Shown here in pieces: positions 1 to 8,498 of a DNA stretch of 64,000 bases. Both the position numbers and the translations under genes were made by a program. Within the stretch, counting starts at the first letter, position 1. Each line of letters opens with the position of its first letter. Source of the stretch: Prevotella sp. UBA2742 (GTDB lineage Bacteria > Bacteroidota > Bacteroidia > Bacteroidales > Bacteroidaceae); NCBI GenBank assembly GCA_002353485.1, contig DEJS01000006.1, positions 80,225 to 144,224 on the forward strand, written 5' to 3'. The notes under the pieces were generated by a model. That model did no database searches. It was not told where the DNA came from and saw only the letters and a program-made list of their open reading frames with translations.

Positions 1-548
1 TTGCGCGTGTCGTAGCGCGACGTGTCCTCGTATTTCTTGATGTAGGCCTCGCGCGTAGCGTCCATCTTGGCAATGATGTCGCGAGCCTCCTGCTCACTGA
101 CGTTCTGACGGCGCATGATGCGCCGCACGCGGTGTTCCATCGAGGCCTGGATGAAGACATTCAGGTGGTTGGGCCATTCGCGGAACACCATAAAGCCCGT
201 ACGGCCTGCCACCACGCACGACTCGTTGGCGGCCAGGTTCTGCAGGATGCGCTTCTCTGTCTCAAACATCGTGGCATTGTCAAGCTTCACCTCAGCCTCC
301 ATAGGCAGGTCGGCGCTGTTGACTAGCGTATGGTAGTAAGTGTTGATGTCGTTCCACCACGACTTCTTCTTCGCCTTGATTTCCTCGATGCGCTCCGGTG
401 TGAGTCCGAACTTATGCGTCAGCCCGTCGATGACGGCCTTGTCCCAGTACTTCACACACAGCATCCCGGCCAGCTTACGGCCTACGGTACGTCCACCACT
501 CCCGACCTCTCGGTTGATGGTAACAACAAATCTTTCGTTCTTATTCAT
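1..548 (-). CDS. cytidylate kinase-like family protein (3' end outside window)
   Basis: The first 182 residues are visible; the gene runs off the left edge. The N-terminus (MNKNERFVVTINREVGSGGR, then TVGRKLA) carries a degenerate P-loop of the GSGGR type found in the cytidylate-kinase-like AAA/P-loop family. Later segments such as CVVAGRTGFMVF and an Arg-rich stretch (HRVRRIMRRQNVSEQEAR) resemble the lid region of nucleoside monophosphate kinases. It probably phosphorylates a nucleotide, but the true substrate of this family is not established and classical cmk is a different protein. It reads away from the cupin gene upstream, 21 nt apart, so the two may be cotranscribed. The start ATG at 548 is the only good one and no Shine-Dalgarno is seen. 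Confidence 0.82.
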   Translation of the reverse strand, partial: MNKNERFVVTINREVGSGGRTVGRKLAGMLCVKYWDKAVIDGLTHKFGLTPERIEEIKAKKKSWWNDINTYYHTLVNSADLPMEAEVKLDNATMFETEKRILQNLAANESCVVAGRTGFMVFREWPNHLNVFIQASMEHRVRRIMRRQNVSEQEARDIIAKMDATREAYIKKYEDTSRYDTR

Positions 549-569
549 AATTTCTTTTCCTAATTTACT

Positions 570-1052
570 CTAGTCCAGCGGTATCTCAGGGTGCTGCACA
601 GCCAGGGGCAGGCCCTTCTGCGCAAGGTAGAACATGTAGAGAATGACGGGTTTCGTGCCTCGGTTCTCTCCGTGGTGAACGGTGTTCACCATCTCTACCA
701 CGGCCTCGCCCTCATGTACGGTCTTCTCCTTGCCGTCCTGGCCGATGATGGTCAGTTCGCCCTGCACCAGTACGCCGTAGTTCATCACCGGGTGGTGATG
801 CCAGCCCAGCTTCTGTCCGGCGGGGAACTCATACTTCACCGCCACCAGTTCGGGACGGCCCTGAAGATAGTCGGGCAGCTCCACACCGTCCCAGCTCTGT
901 GACGTGCGTATCAGTTCCACACTCTTCACCGCCTGGGCCGGAGCATCCTCCTGTGCCTTGGCCTCCTTACAACCGGTCAAACCAAATACTGTGCCGCAAA
1001 TGATGGTCATCATGGCGGCCGCCATCCATAGTCTTGCTTTTCTCATAGTCAT
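570..1052 (-). CDS. cupin-domain lipoprotein
   Basis: About 160 residues. A hydrophobic N-terminus ends in LTGC, a convincing lipobox, so the protein is probably lipid-anchored in the envelope. The remainder is a single cupin barrel: the first motif contains the metal-binding GWHHHPVMNYGVL histidines followed by a Glu, and the second motif includes VEMVNTVHHGENRG. This suggests a metal-dependent small-molecule binding or dioxygenase-like fold with unknown substrate. The open frame extends upstream to 1139, but that extension (MFCISLYLHYLCSS...) has no signal-peptide logic. The start is therefore placed at ATG 1052; 1046 is an equally possible alternative. It lies divergent from ung and upstream of the kinase-like gene. 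Confidence 0.8.
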   Translation of the reverse strand: MTMRKARLWMAAAMMTIICGTVFGLTGCKEAKAQEDAPAQAVKSVELIRTSQSWDGVELPDYLQGRPELVAVKYEFPAGQKLGWHHHPVMNYGVLVQGELTIIGQDGKEKTVHEGEAVVEMVNTVHHGENRGTKPVILYMFYLAQKGLPLAVQHPEIPLD

Positions 1053-1152
1053 CTTGTCTTTTGTTCTTTTACATGTTCTGCCTTCATGTTTGAAAAGGCT
1101 GCTGCAAAGGTAGTGCAAATAGAGTGAAATACAAAACAAATCGCGATTTATT

Positions 1153-1184
1153 TTTGGCTCTTCGCCCGCTTATTTGTAACTTTG
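1153..1184 (+). promoter_or_regulatory. Bacteroidota-type promoter of ung
   Basis: TTTG at 1153-1156, 20 nt spacer, then TAACTTTG at 1177-1184. This fits the -33/-7 consensus TTTG-N19/20-TAnnTTTG of the Bacteroidota primary sigma factor. The ung ATG follows 22 nt later. Confidence 0.7.
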
Positions 1185-1206
1185 CACCGTCAATGTTTGC
1201 GTGACG

Positions 1207-1872
1207 ATGAATGTACAGATAGACCCTACGTGGAAAGAATACCTGACGGCCGAGTTTGAGAAGCCTTATTTCCGGCAGCTCACCACCGCCGTACGTCAGG
1301 AGTATGCCTCGGGCACGTGCTACCCTCCGGGGCGGCTTGTCTTCAATGCCTTCAACCTGTGTCCGTTCCAGCAGGTCAAGGTCGTCATCATAGGGCAGGA
1401 CCCTTACCATGAGCCTGGCCAGGCCCATGGACTCTCCTTCTCCGTTCAGGACGGCATAGCCTTTCCCCCGTCCCTGCAGAACATCTTCAAGGAGATACAG
1501 CAGGACCTCGGTACCCCCGTACCCCAGTCGGGCAATCTGGAGCGCTGGGCCCGACAGGGTGTGCTGCTGCTCAACGCCACACTCACCGTACGTGCCCATC
1601 AGGCCAACAGCCATGCCACACTGGGATGGCAGCAGTTCACCGATGCGGCCATCCGCGCCCTGGCCACCCACCGCCACCACCTGGTATACATGCTATGGGG
1701 CGGCTATGCGCGCTCAAAAGCCTATATGATTGACAAAGGGCAGAACCTGGTCCTGGAGTCCGTCCACCCCTCGCCCCTGTCTGCCAACCGGGGCGGATGG
1801 TTCGGCCAACACCAGTTCTCGCGCTGCAACCAGTACTTGGTAGAAAACGGAAAAGACCCCATACAATGGTAA
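1207..1872 (+). CDS. ung: uracil-DNA glycosylase, family 1
   Basis: 221 residues, the usual length for family-1 UDG, which removes uracil from DNA to start base excision repair. Motif A, GQDPYHEPGQAHGLSFSV, carries the catalytic Asp at about residue 65, and motif B, HPSPLSANRGG, carries the catalytic His near the C-terminus. The frame is open from a GTG at 1201, but ATG 1207 (MNVQIDPTW) matches the typical N-terminus. A good promoter lies just upstream. The stop overlaps the start of the DUF3109 gene (ATGGTAA), so the two are translationally coupled. Confidence 0.95.
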   Translation: MNVQIDPTWKEYLTAEFEKPYFRQLTTAVRQEYASGTCYPPGRLVFNAFNLCPFQQVKVVIIGQDPYHEPGQAHGLSFSVQDGIAFPPSLQNIFKEIQQDLGTPVPQSGNLERWARQGVLLLNATLTVRAHQANSHATLGWQQFTDAAIRALATHRHHLVYMLWGGYARSKAYMIDKGQNLVLESVHPSPLSANRGGWFGQHQFSRCNQYLVENGKDPIQW

Positions 1873-2456
1873 ACCAGATTCCCCCCATCCTGGAAGTCGG
1901 CGGCATACTGATTTCCTCCGACATACTCACCGAGCACTTCTGCTGCGACTACGAGAAGTGCCGCGGCATCTGCTGTGTCGAGGGCGACGCCGGAGCACCC
2001 GTGACACTCGACGAGATTGACGCCATCGAGGATTCCCTGGATGCCGTGTGGCCTGACCTGTCGGCCTCGGCACAGAGCGTCATCGACCAGCAAGGCGTGG
2101 CCTACAGCGACCGCGACGGCGACCTGGTCACCAGCATCGTGCACGGCAAGGACTGCGTCTTCACCTGCTACGACGGCGACAACTGCCTGTGTGCACTCGA
2201 GAAAGCCTTCCGCTGTGGCAAGACACGTTTCCAGAAACCCATCAGCTGTGCCCTCTATCCCATCCGCGAGAAGCACTTCGACGGCGGCCTGATAGGACTT
2301 AACTACCACCGCTGGGCCGTCTGTGCCGATGCCGTAGAAAAAGGGAAGGTCCTCGACCTTCCCGTATATCGCTTCCTGCGCGAACCACTCATACGTCGCT
2401 TCGGACAGCAGTGGTATGACGAACTCTGCGAGGTCGCCAGCCTATTCGGACTCTGA
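1866..2456 (+). CDS. DUF3109 family protein
   Basis: 196 residues from ATG 1866, which overlaps the ung stop by 7 nt; the open frame further upstream is only ung in another phase. It is rich in conserved cysteines (CCDYEKCRGICCVEGDAG near the N-terminus, then CVFTCYDGDNCLCALEKAF and ISCALYP), a pattern like YkgJ/DUF3109 proteins thought to bind zinc or an Fe-S cluster. No enzymatic role is established. Coupling to ung is suggestive but does not prove a DNA-repair role. It is convergent with the AraC gene downstream. Confidence 0.85.
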   Translation: MVNQIPPILEVGGILISSDILTEHFCCDYEKCRGICCVEGDAGAPVTLDEIDAIEDSLDAVWPDLSASAQSVIDQQGVAYSDRDGDLVTSIVHGKDCVFTCYDGDNCLCALEKAFRCGKTRFQKPISCALYPIREKHFDGGLIGLNYHRWAVCADAVEKGKVLDLPVYRFLREPLIRRFGQQWYDELCEVASLFGL

Positions 2457-2500
2457 CCGAAGACCGCCGGAATCCCCGTCGCCCTCTCCCCGGCCCCCGC

Positions 2501-3388
2501 CTACAGCTTCTTCCGGAACTCCGAAGGACTCATGCCCACATGCTCCTTGAAGTATTTCCCAAGGAACGACTGGTTGGGGAAGTTCAGCTCATTGCATATC
2601 TGTTTGATGCTCTTCGTCGAGTTACGCAGCATGACGCGTATTTCCAGCACCACGTAGCTGTCTATCCACTCGTTGGTGGTACGCTTGCTCACCTGCTTTA
2701 CCACCTCCGACAGGTACTTCGGCGTGATGGTCAGCTGGTCGGCATACCAGCTCACGCGACGCTCCGTGCGGAAGTTCTCCTGCAGCAGACGGATGAACTG
2801 CGCAAAGATAGCGTCGGCACGGGTCTGGGGCGTCCCGCCCGCCTGCTCTACGCGCCAGATGACATTACTCATGTCGTAGAACATCGACAACAGCAGTGCC
2901 TTCACCAGGTCAGCGCGGTAGTGGTGAGTCTCGTCCGCTATCTTCTCGCGTATAAACTGAAAGTAGTTGGTGTACGTCTCTATCTCCCTCTGTGTCAGTC
3001 GTACCACGGGATTGTTCATCGAGAATATCAGCAGCGACGACACGTTCTTCACGTTCTGTACGAAACCGTGGTAGTACTCCGTCGACAGCATGATACACAT
3101 ACACTCGAAATCCTCCGTCGCCCTGTACTGGTCGACGATGTGCCGTTCCGATATGAACAGCAGGTCGCCCGGTTTCACCGTCTGCTGGCGCGTGTCAATG
3201 CTGTACTGGGCCTCTCCCTTCCTGCACAGCGCCATCAGGATAAAGTTCATACGCGTGGGCTCCTTGCCTATCGTAGCGTCGTTCAGGTGTTCTGTCAGCA
3301 CCAGCCCGTCTTCCATGCACGTGGCGTTGCCCCAGTGTCTGGCGTCCTCAAGGTTCGCCTCAGTGATGTTTAAAAAATCCTCTACCAT
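2501..3388 (-). CDS. AraC family transcriptional regulator
   Basis: 295 residues. The N-terminal ~150 residues are a cupin-like effector domain (TVKPGDLLFISERHIVDQY), and the C-terminal ~100 residues are an AraC-type double helix-turn-helix (VSWYADQLTITPKYLSEVVKQ, then IKQICNELNFPNQSFLGKYF with GMSPSEFRKKL at the end). It is a cytoplasmic DNA-binding protein that probably senses a small molecule, perhaps a sugar. Its ATG overlaps the stop of the GH95 fucosidase gene (ATGGTAG), so it is the last cistron of a gyrB-GH95-AraC string. Local control of fucosidase expression is a reasonable inference. Confidence 0.88.
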   Translation of the reverse strand: MVEDFLNITEANLEDARHWGNATCMEDGLVLTEHLNDATIGKEPTRMNFILMALCRKGEAQYSIDTRQQTVKPGDLLFISERHIVDQYRATEDFECMCIMLSTEYYHGFVQNVKNVSSLLIFSMNNPVVRLTQREIETYTNYFQFIREKIADETHHYRADLVKALLLSMFYDMSNVIWRVEQAGGTPQTRADAIFAQFIRLLQENFRTERRVSWYADQLTITPKYLSEVVKQVSKRTTNEWIDSYVVLEIRVMLRNSTKSIKQICNELNFPNQSFLGKYFKEHVGMSPSEFRKKL

Positions 3389-5748
3389 GTCTTGACGGGC
3401 AGTGTCTGTCCTGCCCTCATATTAAATGTTTTACTTTGTCCGTTATAGCGTAGCGTTACCTTTCCGCTCTTTCTTGCCTTGATTTGTGCCGTGCGCACCG
3501 TGCCTCCCTTCCACTCGAAGCTCACCTCGAAGCCGCCTCGGCTGCACAGACCGCTTACCTTGCCCTCGTTCCATGCCTCGGGCAGCGCAGGCAGCAGGCT
3601 GATGACGGCATGCAGCGGGGCCAGCGACGCCACGTGCGACTGCATCAGCATCTCGCACACGCCGGCAGTACCCCCGAAGTTTCCGTCTATCTGGAAGGGT
3701 GGGTGGGCGTCCATCAGGTTGGCGTACGTCCCGCCGGCGTGCCGCGTCCCCTCGCGCCGGTCGTCCTGCGCGTCGGTGAAGGTCAGCAGCTTGCGGTACG
3801 TCCGGTAGGCCTTCTCGCCATTCCCCAGTCGTGCCCACAGGTTGATGCGCCAGCCCGTGCTCCACCCCGTCGTCTCGTCGCCTTTCTGTATCAGCGTCGC
3901 CTCGGCGGCCTTCCGCAGTTCCGGCTCTGCAAGATGGTGCCCGGGGAAGAGCCCTATCAGGTGACTTTGGTGCCGGTGCTTGGGGTCCCAGTCACGCCAG
4001 TCGTAGTACCACTCGTTCAGGTCGCCTTCCTTTCCTATGGTGTAAGGGTGCAGGCGCCACAGTGCCGTCCTGTACCGGGCACCGTTACCGCCACACAGCG
4101 CACTGGCATCGCTGACGCCTTGCAGCAGCTCGCGGATGATGGCCAGGTCTGCCGTACCGCCGTAGCACGTCACCCCATGGTAGCCGCCGTCCGTCACGTA
4201 TTCGTTCTCCGGCGACGTCGACGGAGCGGTAATCAGCTCCCCCTCCTTCCTCGGGTTCTCCGTCAGCCATTCCAGACAGAAGTCGGCGGCGCCCTTCATC
4301 AGCGGAAAGGCCGTCGTCCTCAGGTATTCCTTGTCCTGCGTAAACAGGTAGCGCTCCCATAGTGTCTGCACCAGCCATGCACCGCCCATGTTCCAGCACG
4401 CCCACATCGGACTCTCGCGTTTCTCGCCCACGGGGTTCGTCATGGCCCACAGGTCGCTGTTATGGCTCGCACACCAGCCCTGTCCCACGCCGTAGAAGTT
4501 TCTTGCCGTATGGCGTCCGTTCTCTGCCAGCGCCCGCACGAAGTCGTTCAGCGGCGCTGCCATCTCCTCCAGGTTTGCCGTGAAGGCCGGCCAGTAGTTC
4601 TCCTCCAGGTTGATGTTCATCGTGTAGTTGCCGCGCCAGGGCGACCACAGGTAGGGCGTCCACAGTCCCTGCAGGTTGGCGGGCACCCCTGCGGTGCGTG
4701 AGCTGCTGATGAGCAGGTAGCGCCCGTACTGGAAGTAGAGCGTCTCCAGGTACCGCCCGTGCAGTCCCTCCTTCAGCATCCGGTCCGTGGGCACGTCAGG
4801 CAGTCCCTCGCCCAGGTCCAGCTTCACGCGGTCGTAGTATCGCCGGTAGTCCTCGACGTGTCGCCGCCGCACGTCAGCATAGGTAACGTTGGCGGTATGC
4901 CATATCGCGTCCGTAGCCCGTTCCAGATACGGGGCACCCTCGCGTACGGGGTGCTTGTCGTAGCCGTTGAAGCTCGTTTCGTTGACGATATATATTACCG
5001 CCTCGTGCCCTCCCGTGATGGTCAGCGTCGAGTCGGCCGCCACCACCTCGCCGTCGGTCTCCACCTTCAGCATCGTGCAGAAGTGGATGCTCTCCATGGC
5101 CTCGCCCGTGGCGTGTCCCGTCATCGTCAGCTGGCGTCCGGCACCTTTCACCTGGTGAGGCACCAGCGACGTCAGCACCAGCCGGCTGTTGATGTCGCCC
5201 TGCAGGCGTATGGCTATCATGCGGTCAGGATGCGAAGCAAGATATTCCCTCGTGCACGTAGAGCCGCCGCGCACAAAGGTGTCGCGTACGATGGCGCTGT
5301 CCAGGCTTAGCTCGCGGCGATAGCTGCTCACGGCCGCCTTCCGGTTCTGCTCTATCAGCATCAGGGTGCCCAGCGGCTGGTAGAACTGCGAGTTCGGACC
5401 CTCCACATTCAGCTGCAGCGAGTCGGCCCGACGGTAGTCCTCGGCAAACAGCGCCTTCCGTATCTCCGGAATCCACCGTGCCGTGCCCTCGCCCAGCTTA
5501 GGGTCTACGGGACGTCCTGTCCATAGCGTGATGTCGTTCAAGTTCACCACACACGTGTCGGCACCCCCGTACACCAGTGCGCCCAGCTTGCCGTTGCCGA
5601 TGGGCAGCGACTCCTCGAAGTACCGTGCCGCGTGGTCGTACCACAGCCGCATCGGCGCCTGCTCCTGCGCCCGTGCCCCTAAGGCACACAGCGCAAGAAG
5701 AAAAAAGGAGAACCACCTTGATTCTCCTTTTCTTATCGTTCTAAGCAT
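3382..5748 (-). CDS. glycoside hydrolase family 95 (alpha-L-fucosidase-like)
   Basis: 788 residues with an N-terminal signal peptide ending ALGARAQ, so exported to the periplasm or surface. The N-terminal beta domain (MRLWYDHAARYFEESLPIGN, LGALVYGG, LNDITLWTG) and alpha/alpha-barrel are those of GH95 alpha-1,2-L-fucosidases or galactosidases. The conserved Asn pair appears in NYTMNINLEENYWPAF, an acidic candidate in STSPENEYVT, and the catalytic Asp in FQIDGNFGGTAGVCEML. It should act on fucosylated host glycans or plant xyloglucan. ATG 5748 overlaps the gyrB stop (ATGCTTAG); an ATG at 5760 lies further inside gyrB and is less likely. The AraC gene follows with a 7-nt overlap. Confidence 0.9.
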   Translation of the reverse strand: MLRTIRKGESRWFSFFLLALCALGARAQEQAPMRLWYDHAARYFEESLPIGNGKLGALVYGGADTCVVNLNDITLWTGRPVDPKLGEGTARWIPEIRKALFAEDYRRADSLQLNVEGPNSQFYQPLGTLMLIEQNRKAAVSSYRRELSLDSAIVRDTFVRGGSTCTREYLASHPDRMIAIRLQGDINSRLVLTSLVPHQVKGAGRQLTMTGHATGEAMESIHFCTMLKVETDGEVVAADSTLTITGGHEAVIYIVNETSFNGYDKHPVREGAPYLERATDAIWHTANVTYADVRRRHVEDYRRYYDRVKLDLGEGLPDVPTDRMLKEGLHGRYLETLYFQYGRYLLISSSRTAGVPANLQGLWTPYLWSPWRGNYTMNINLEENYWPAFTANLEEMAAPLNDFVRALAENGRHTARNFYGVGQGWCASHNSDLWAMTNPVGEKRESPMWACWNMGGAWLVQTLWERYLFTQDKEYLRTTAFPLMKGAADFCLEWLTENPRKEGELITAPSTSPENEYVTDGGYHGVTCYGGTADLAIIRELLQGVSDASALCGGNGARYRTALWRLHPYTIGKEGDLNEWYYDWRDWDPKHRHQSHLIGLFPGHHLAEPELRKAAEATLIQKGDETTGWSTGWRINLWARLGNGEKAYRTYRKLLTFTDAQDDRREGTRHAGGTYANLMDAHPPFQIDGNFGGTAGVCEMLMQSHVASLAPLHAVISLLPALPEAWNEGKVSGLCSRGGFEVSFEWKGGTVRTAQIKARKSGKVTLRYNGQSKTFNMRAGQTLPVKTW

Positions 5749-7717
5749 CGATATTCGCATAGGTGGCGTTCTTTTCGATAAACTGCCTTCGCGGTTCCAC
5801 GTCGTCGCCCATCAGCATCGAGAAAATCTCGTCGGCCTCCGCGGCGTTCTCTATCGTCACCTGTTTCAGCAGGCGGTTCTCAGGGTTCATCGTCGTCTCC
5901 CACAGCTGCTCGGGGTTCATCTCACCCAGACCTTTGTAGCGCTGCGTGTGCAGGGCCGAGGCGTTCTCGTCGCCGTCCACGTACTTGTCAATGAAGGCCT
6001 GCCGCTGCTGGTCAGTGTAGCAGTATTCCGACACCTTCTTGTACGTGCACTTGTACAGTGGCGGTGTGGCAATGTACAAGTGCCCCTCCTGTATCACCTT
6101 CGGCATGAACCGGTAGAATAGCGTCATTATCAGCGTGTCGATGTGACTGCCATCGACGTCGGCATCGGTCATGATGATAATCTTGTCGTAGCGCAGCTTG
6201 TCCACGTTAGCCTCGCGGTCGCCCTCGCCGTCCACGCCGAAGCGCACGCCGATAGACTGTATGATGTTCATCACCGACTCAGCCTCGAAGACGCGGTGCC
6301 ACTGCACCTTCTCCACGTTCAGAATCTTACCGCGCAGCGGAAGGATAGCCTGCGTGTGGCGGTCACGTCCCTGCTTGGCAGAGCCGCCTGCCGAGTCACC
6401 CTCCACGAGGAATATCTCGCACTTCGCAGGGTCTTTCTCCGAACAGTCAGCCAGCTTGCCCGGCAGTCCGCCGCCCGTCATGGGGCTCTTGCGCTGCACG
6501 CTCTCACGTGCCTTGCGAGCAGCAATACGGGCCGTAGCGGCCAGCACCACCTTGTCGCATATCATCTTCGCCTCCTTCGGGTGCTCCTCCAAGTAGTTGG
6601 CCAGGGCCTCGCCCACGGCCTGCTGCACGGCGCCGGCCACCTCCGAGTTGCCCAGCTTCGTCTTCGTCTGACCCTCAAACTGAGGCTCGGCCACCTTGAT
6701 AGAGATGACGGCCGTCAGTCCCTCGCGGAAGTCCTCGGGGGCTATCTCTATCTTCGCCTTCTCTATCTGCTTCGATATCTGAGGGTCGTTGTCGGCATAC
6801 TTCTTCAGCGTACGCGTCAGGGCAGCGCGGAAACCCGCAAGGTGCGTACCTCCCTCAATGGTGTTAATATTGTTCACGTAAGAGTGGATATTCTCCGAAT
6901 AGTCCGTATTGTACATCACGGCCACCTCTATGGGAATACCCTGCTTCTCCGTCTTCAGGTATATGACGTCGTCCACCAGGTGCGTGCGGTGGCGGTCCAC
7001 GTAGCGCACAAACTCCTTCAGTCCCTCCTTGGCGTGGAACACCTCGGGCTCCTTCAGCTTCCCTTCCTCGTCAGGACGCAGGTCGGTCAGCGTGATGGTG
7101 ATGCCGGCGTTCAGGTAGGCCAGCTCCCGCATGCGGCGCGCTATGATCTCATACTTGAACTCCGTCGTGGTGAATATGCTTCCGTCGGGCCAGAACTGCT
7201 GGCGCGTACCCGTCTTGTCGGTGTCGCCGACTATCTTCACGTCGTACAGCGGCTTACCCTTTTCGTACTCCTGCTGGTATATATGGCCGTTACGGTACAC
7301 CTGCGACAACATGTGCGTCGACAGCGCGTTCACACAGCTCACACCCACTCCGTGCAGACCGCCCGACACCTTGTAGCTTCCCTTATCGAACTTACCGCCC
7401 GCGTGCAGCACCGTCATCACCACCTCAAGGGCCGACTTGTGCATCTTCTCGTGTTCGTCGACGGGAATACCGCGTCCGTTGTCCAGTACAGTAATGGAGT
7501 TATCTTCGTTGATGGTCACCTCGATGTGCGTACAGTACCCGGCCATCGCCTCGTCAATAGAGTTGTCTACGGTCTCGTTCACCAGGTGGTGCAGACCCTT
7601 CTCACTGATGTCGCCAATATACATGGCGGGACGCTTACGTACTGCTTCCAGTCCCTCAAGCACTTGAATATTGCTCGCGGAATAGTTCTGTTCTTGGTTC
7701 AGTTGTTCTTCGCTCAT
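5741..7717 (-). CDS. gyrB: DNA gyrase subunit B
   Basis: 658 residues, the short form typical of Bacteroidota, lacking the long insert of E. coli GyrB. GHKL ATPase motifs are present (NETVDNSIDEAMAG, DNGRGIPVDEH, GGLHGVGVSCVNALS), as are the transducer, the Toprim domain (VEGDSAGGSAKQGRDR, PLRGKILNVEK, DADVDGSHI) and the C-terminal tail ending in RRQFIEKNATYANIDA. It is the ATPase subunit of the gyrase that introduces negative supercoils. It is unusual here that its stop overlaps the start of a secreted GH95 enzyme, which places a carbohydrate gene on the gyrase transcript. Confidence 0.97.
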   Translation of the reverse strand: MSEEQLNQEQNYSASNIQVLEGLEAVRKRPAMYIGDISEKGLHHLVNETVDNSIDEAMAGYCTHIEVTINEDNSITVLDNGRGIPVDEHEKMHKSALEVVMTVLHAGGKFDKGSYKVSGGLHGVGVSCVNALSTHMLSQVYRNGHIYQQEYEKGKPLYDVKIVGDTDKTGTRQQFWPDGSIFTTTEFKYEIIARRMRELAYLNAGITITLTDLRPDEEGKLKEPEVFHAKEGLKEFVRYVDRHRTHLVDDVIYLKTEKQGIPIEVAVMYNTDYSENIHSYVNNINTIEGGTHLAGFRAALTRTLKKYADNDPQISKQIEKAKIEIAPEDFREGLTAVISIKVAEPQFEGQTKTKLGNSEVAGAVQQAVGEALANYLEEHPKEAKMICDKVVLAATARIAARKARESVQRKSPMTGGGLPGKLADCSEKDPAKCEIFLVEGDSAGGSAKQGRDRHTQAILPLRGKILNVEKVQWHRVFEAESVMNIIQSIGVRFGVDGEGDREANVDKLRYDKIIIMTDADVDGSHIDTLIMTLFYRFMPKVIQEGHLYIATPPLYKCTYKKVSEYCYTDQQRQAFIDKYVDGDENASALHTQRYKGLGEMNPEQLWETTMNPENRLLKQVTIENAAEADEIFSMLMGDDVEPRRQFIEKNATYANIDA

Positions 7718-7743
7718 TTTCTCTTTCTGTCCTTAATAGGGTG

Positions 7744-7751
7744 CAAAATTA
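7744..7751 (-). promoter_or_regulatory. -7 element upstream of gyrB
   Basis: On the minus strand the sequence reads TAATTTTG followed by CACCC, a fit to TAnnTTTG, 26 nt before the gyrB ATG. I could not see a clear TTTG -33 element. Confidence 0.45.
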
Positions 7752-7796
7752 CTAAATTTCCGCGACTTAAAAGAAAGAAAAGTGTTTATTTTCTCT

Positions 7797-7838
7797 AAAA
7801 AACAAGAGACCGTATCCCTTCGGTCCGGGATACGGTCT
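7797..7838 (-). terminator. rho-independent terminator of rpsT
   Basis: A perfect 12-bp stem (7807-7818 with 7827-7838) with an 8-nt loop is followed on the minus strand by CTTGTTTTTT. It lies 25 nt past the rpsT stop and shields gyrB from readthrough. Confidence 0.88.
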
Positions 7839-7863
7839 TAGCTATGCGGGGGTAATTGTTGTC

Positions 7864-8118
7864 TTATCCCAGTTTGCTGATGTGCTGAGCCAGGCTCGAC
7901 TTCAGGTTAGCTGCCTTGTTCTTGTGGATGATGTTGGTCTTAGCCAGCTTGTCCAGCATCTTCTGTACCTTGGGGTACAGGGCTACAGCCTCTTCCTTGT
8001 TAGTCATTGCGCGAAGCTTGCGAACGGCGTTGCGCATCGTCTTTGCGTAGTAGTGATTGTGTTCAGCCTTTGTCTTGTCCTGACGAATCCTCTTCAGGGA
8101 TGATTTGTGGTTTGCCAT
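7864..8118 (-). CDS. rpsT: 30S ribosomal protein S20
   Basis: 84 residues, very basic, with the canonical S20 start MANHKSSLKRIRQDKTKAEH and the family signature through MRNAVRKLRAM. It binds 16S rRNA in the small subunit. The frame is open further upstream to 8238, but that part is unlike S20, so ATG 8118 is the start. A strong terminator follows, and tRNA-Glu lies about 145 nt upstream on the same strand. Confidence 0.96.
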   Translation of the reverse strand: MANHKSSLKRIRQDKTKAEHNHYYAKTMRNAVRKLRAMTNKEEAVALYPKVQKMLDKLAKTNIIHKNKAANLKSSLAQHISKLG

Positions 8119-8263
8119 TTTAATTTCTTGTTTTTGTTTAATTGTTGAACTTAAAGCTTGTGGGTCTTGCGCCGTTGCGGCAGCCCTGGGCGGGCCCTTG
8201 CGAACCCTCCGCCACCTTTTCCAACTTAATGGTAGCACTTGGCTGTGCAGATGACGGATTTAA

Positions 8264-8338
8264 TGGTAGTCCCTAGGAGAGTCGAACTCCTCTTTAGAGA
8301 ATGAAAATCTCTCGTCCTAACCGATAGACGAAGGGACC
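8264..8338 (-). tRNA. tRNA-Glu (UUC)
   Basis: 75 nt including an encoded CCA. The minus strand reads GGTCCCT for the acceptor 5' arm and AGGGACT plus ACCA at the 3' end, with a G-U first pair. The anticodon stem AGAGA/TCTCT encloses a TTTTCAT loop, giving anticodon TTC. The T-arm GAGGA-GTTCGAC-TCTCC is intact. Confidence 0.95.
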
Positions 8339-8485
8339 GTGCCCGGTGGCGTCCTGTTGACTTTCTGTTTACAAAACGTACCCACCACGTCATTAAAGCG
8401 GGTGCAAAGGTACTCACTTTTTCGCAATTCGCCAAATTTTCCGGAAGAAAAATGCAATAATACCCTTAAAATCAGAATTTATTTG

Positions 8486-8493
8486 TACCTTTG
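8486..8493 (+). promoter_or_regulatory. -7 element of recO, nearly leaderless
   Basis: TACCTTTG at 8486-8493, with the recO ATG only 5 nt further on. Since transcription in this phylum starts a few nucleotides past the -7 box, the recO mRNA would be leaderless or nearly so. No clear -33 TTTG is visible. Confidence 0.55.
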
Positions 8494-8498
8494 CCCTC

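Noticed and set aside
1084..1680. 198-codon reverse frame over ung and its promoter
   Set aside because: Shadow of ung; the promoter and ung motifs define the real gene on the forward strand.
6143..7798. 551-codon forward frame opposite gyrB
   Set aside because: It mirrors the gyrB codons; GyrB motifs are unmistakable on the minus strand and the forward translation is His/Leu/Val-rich noise.
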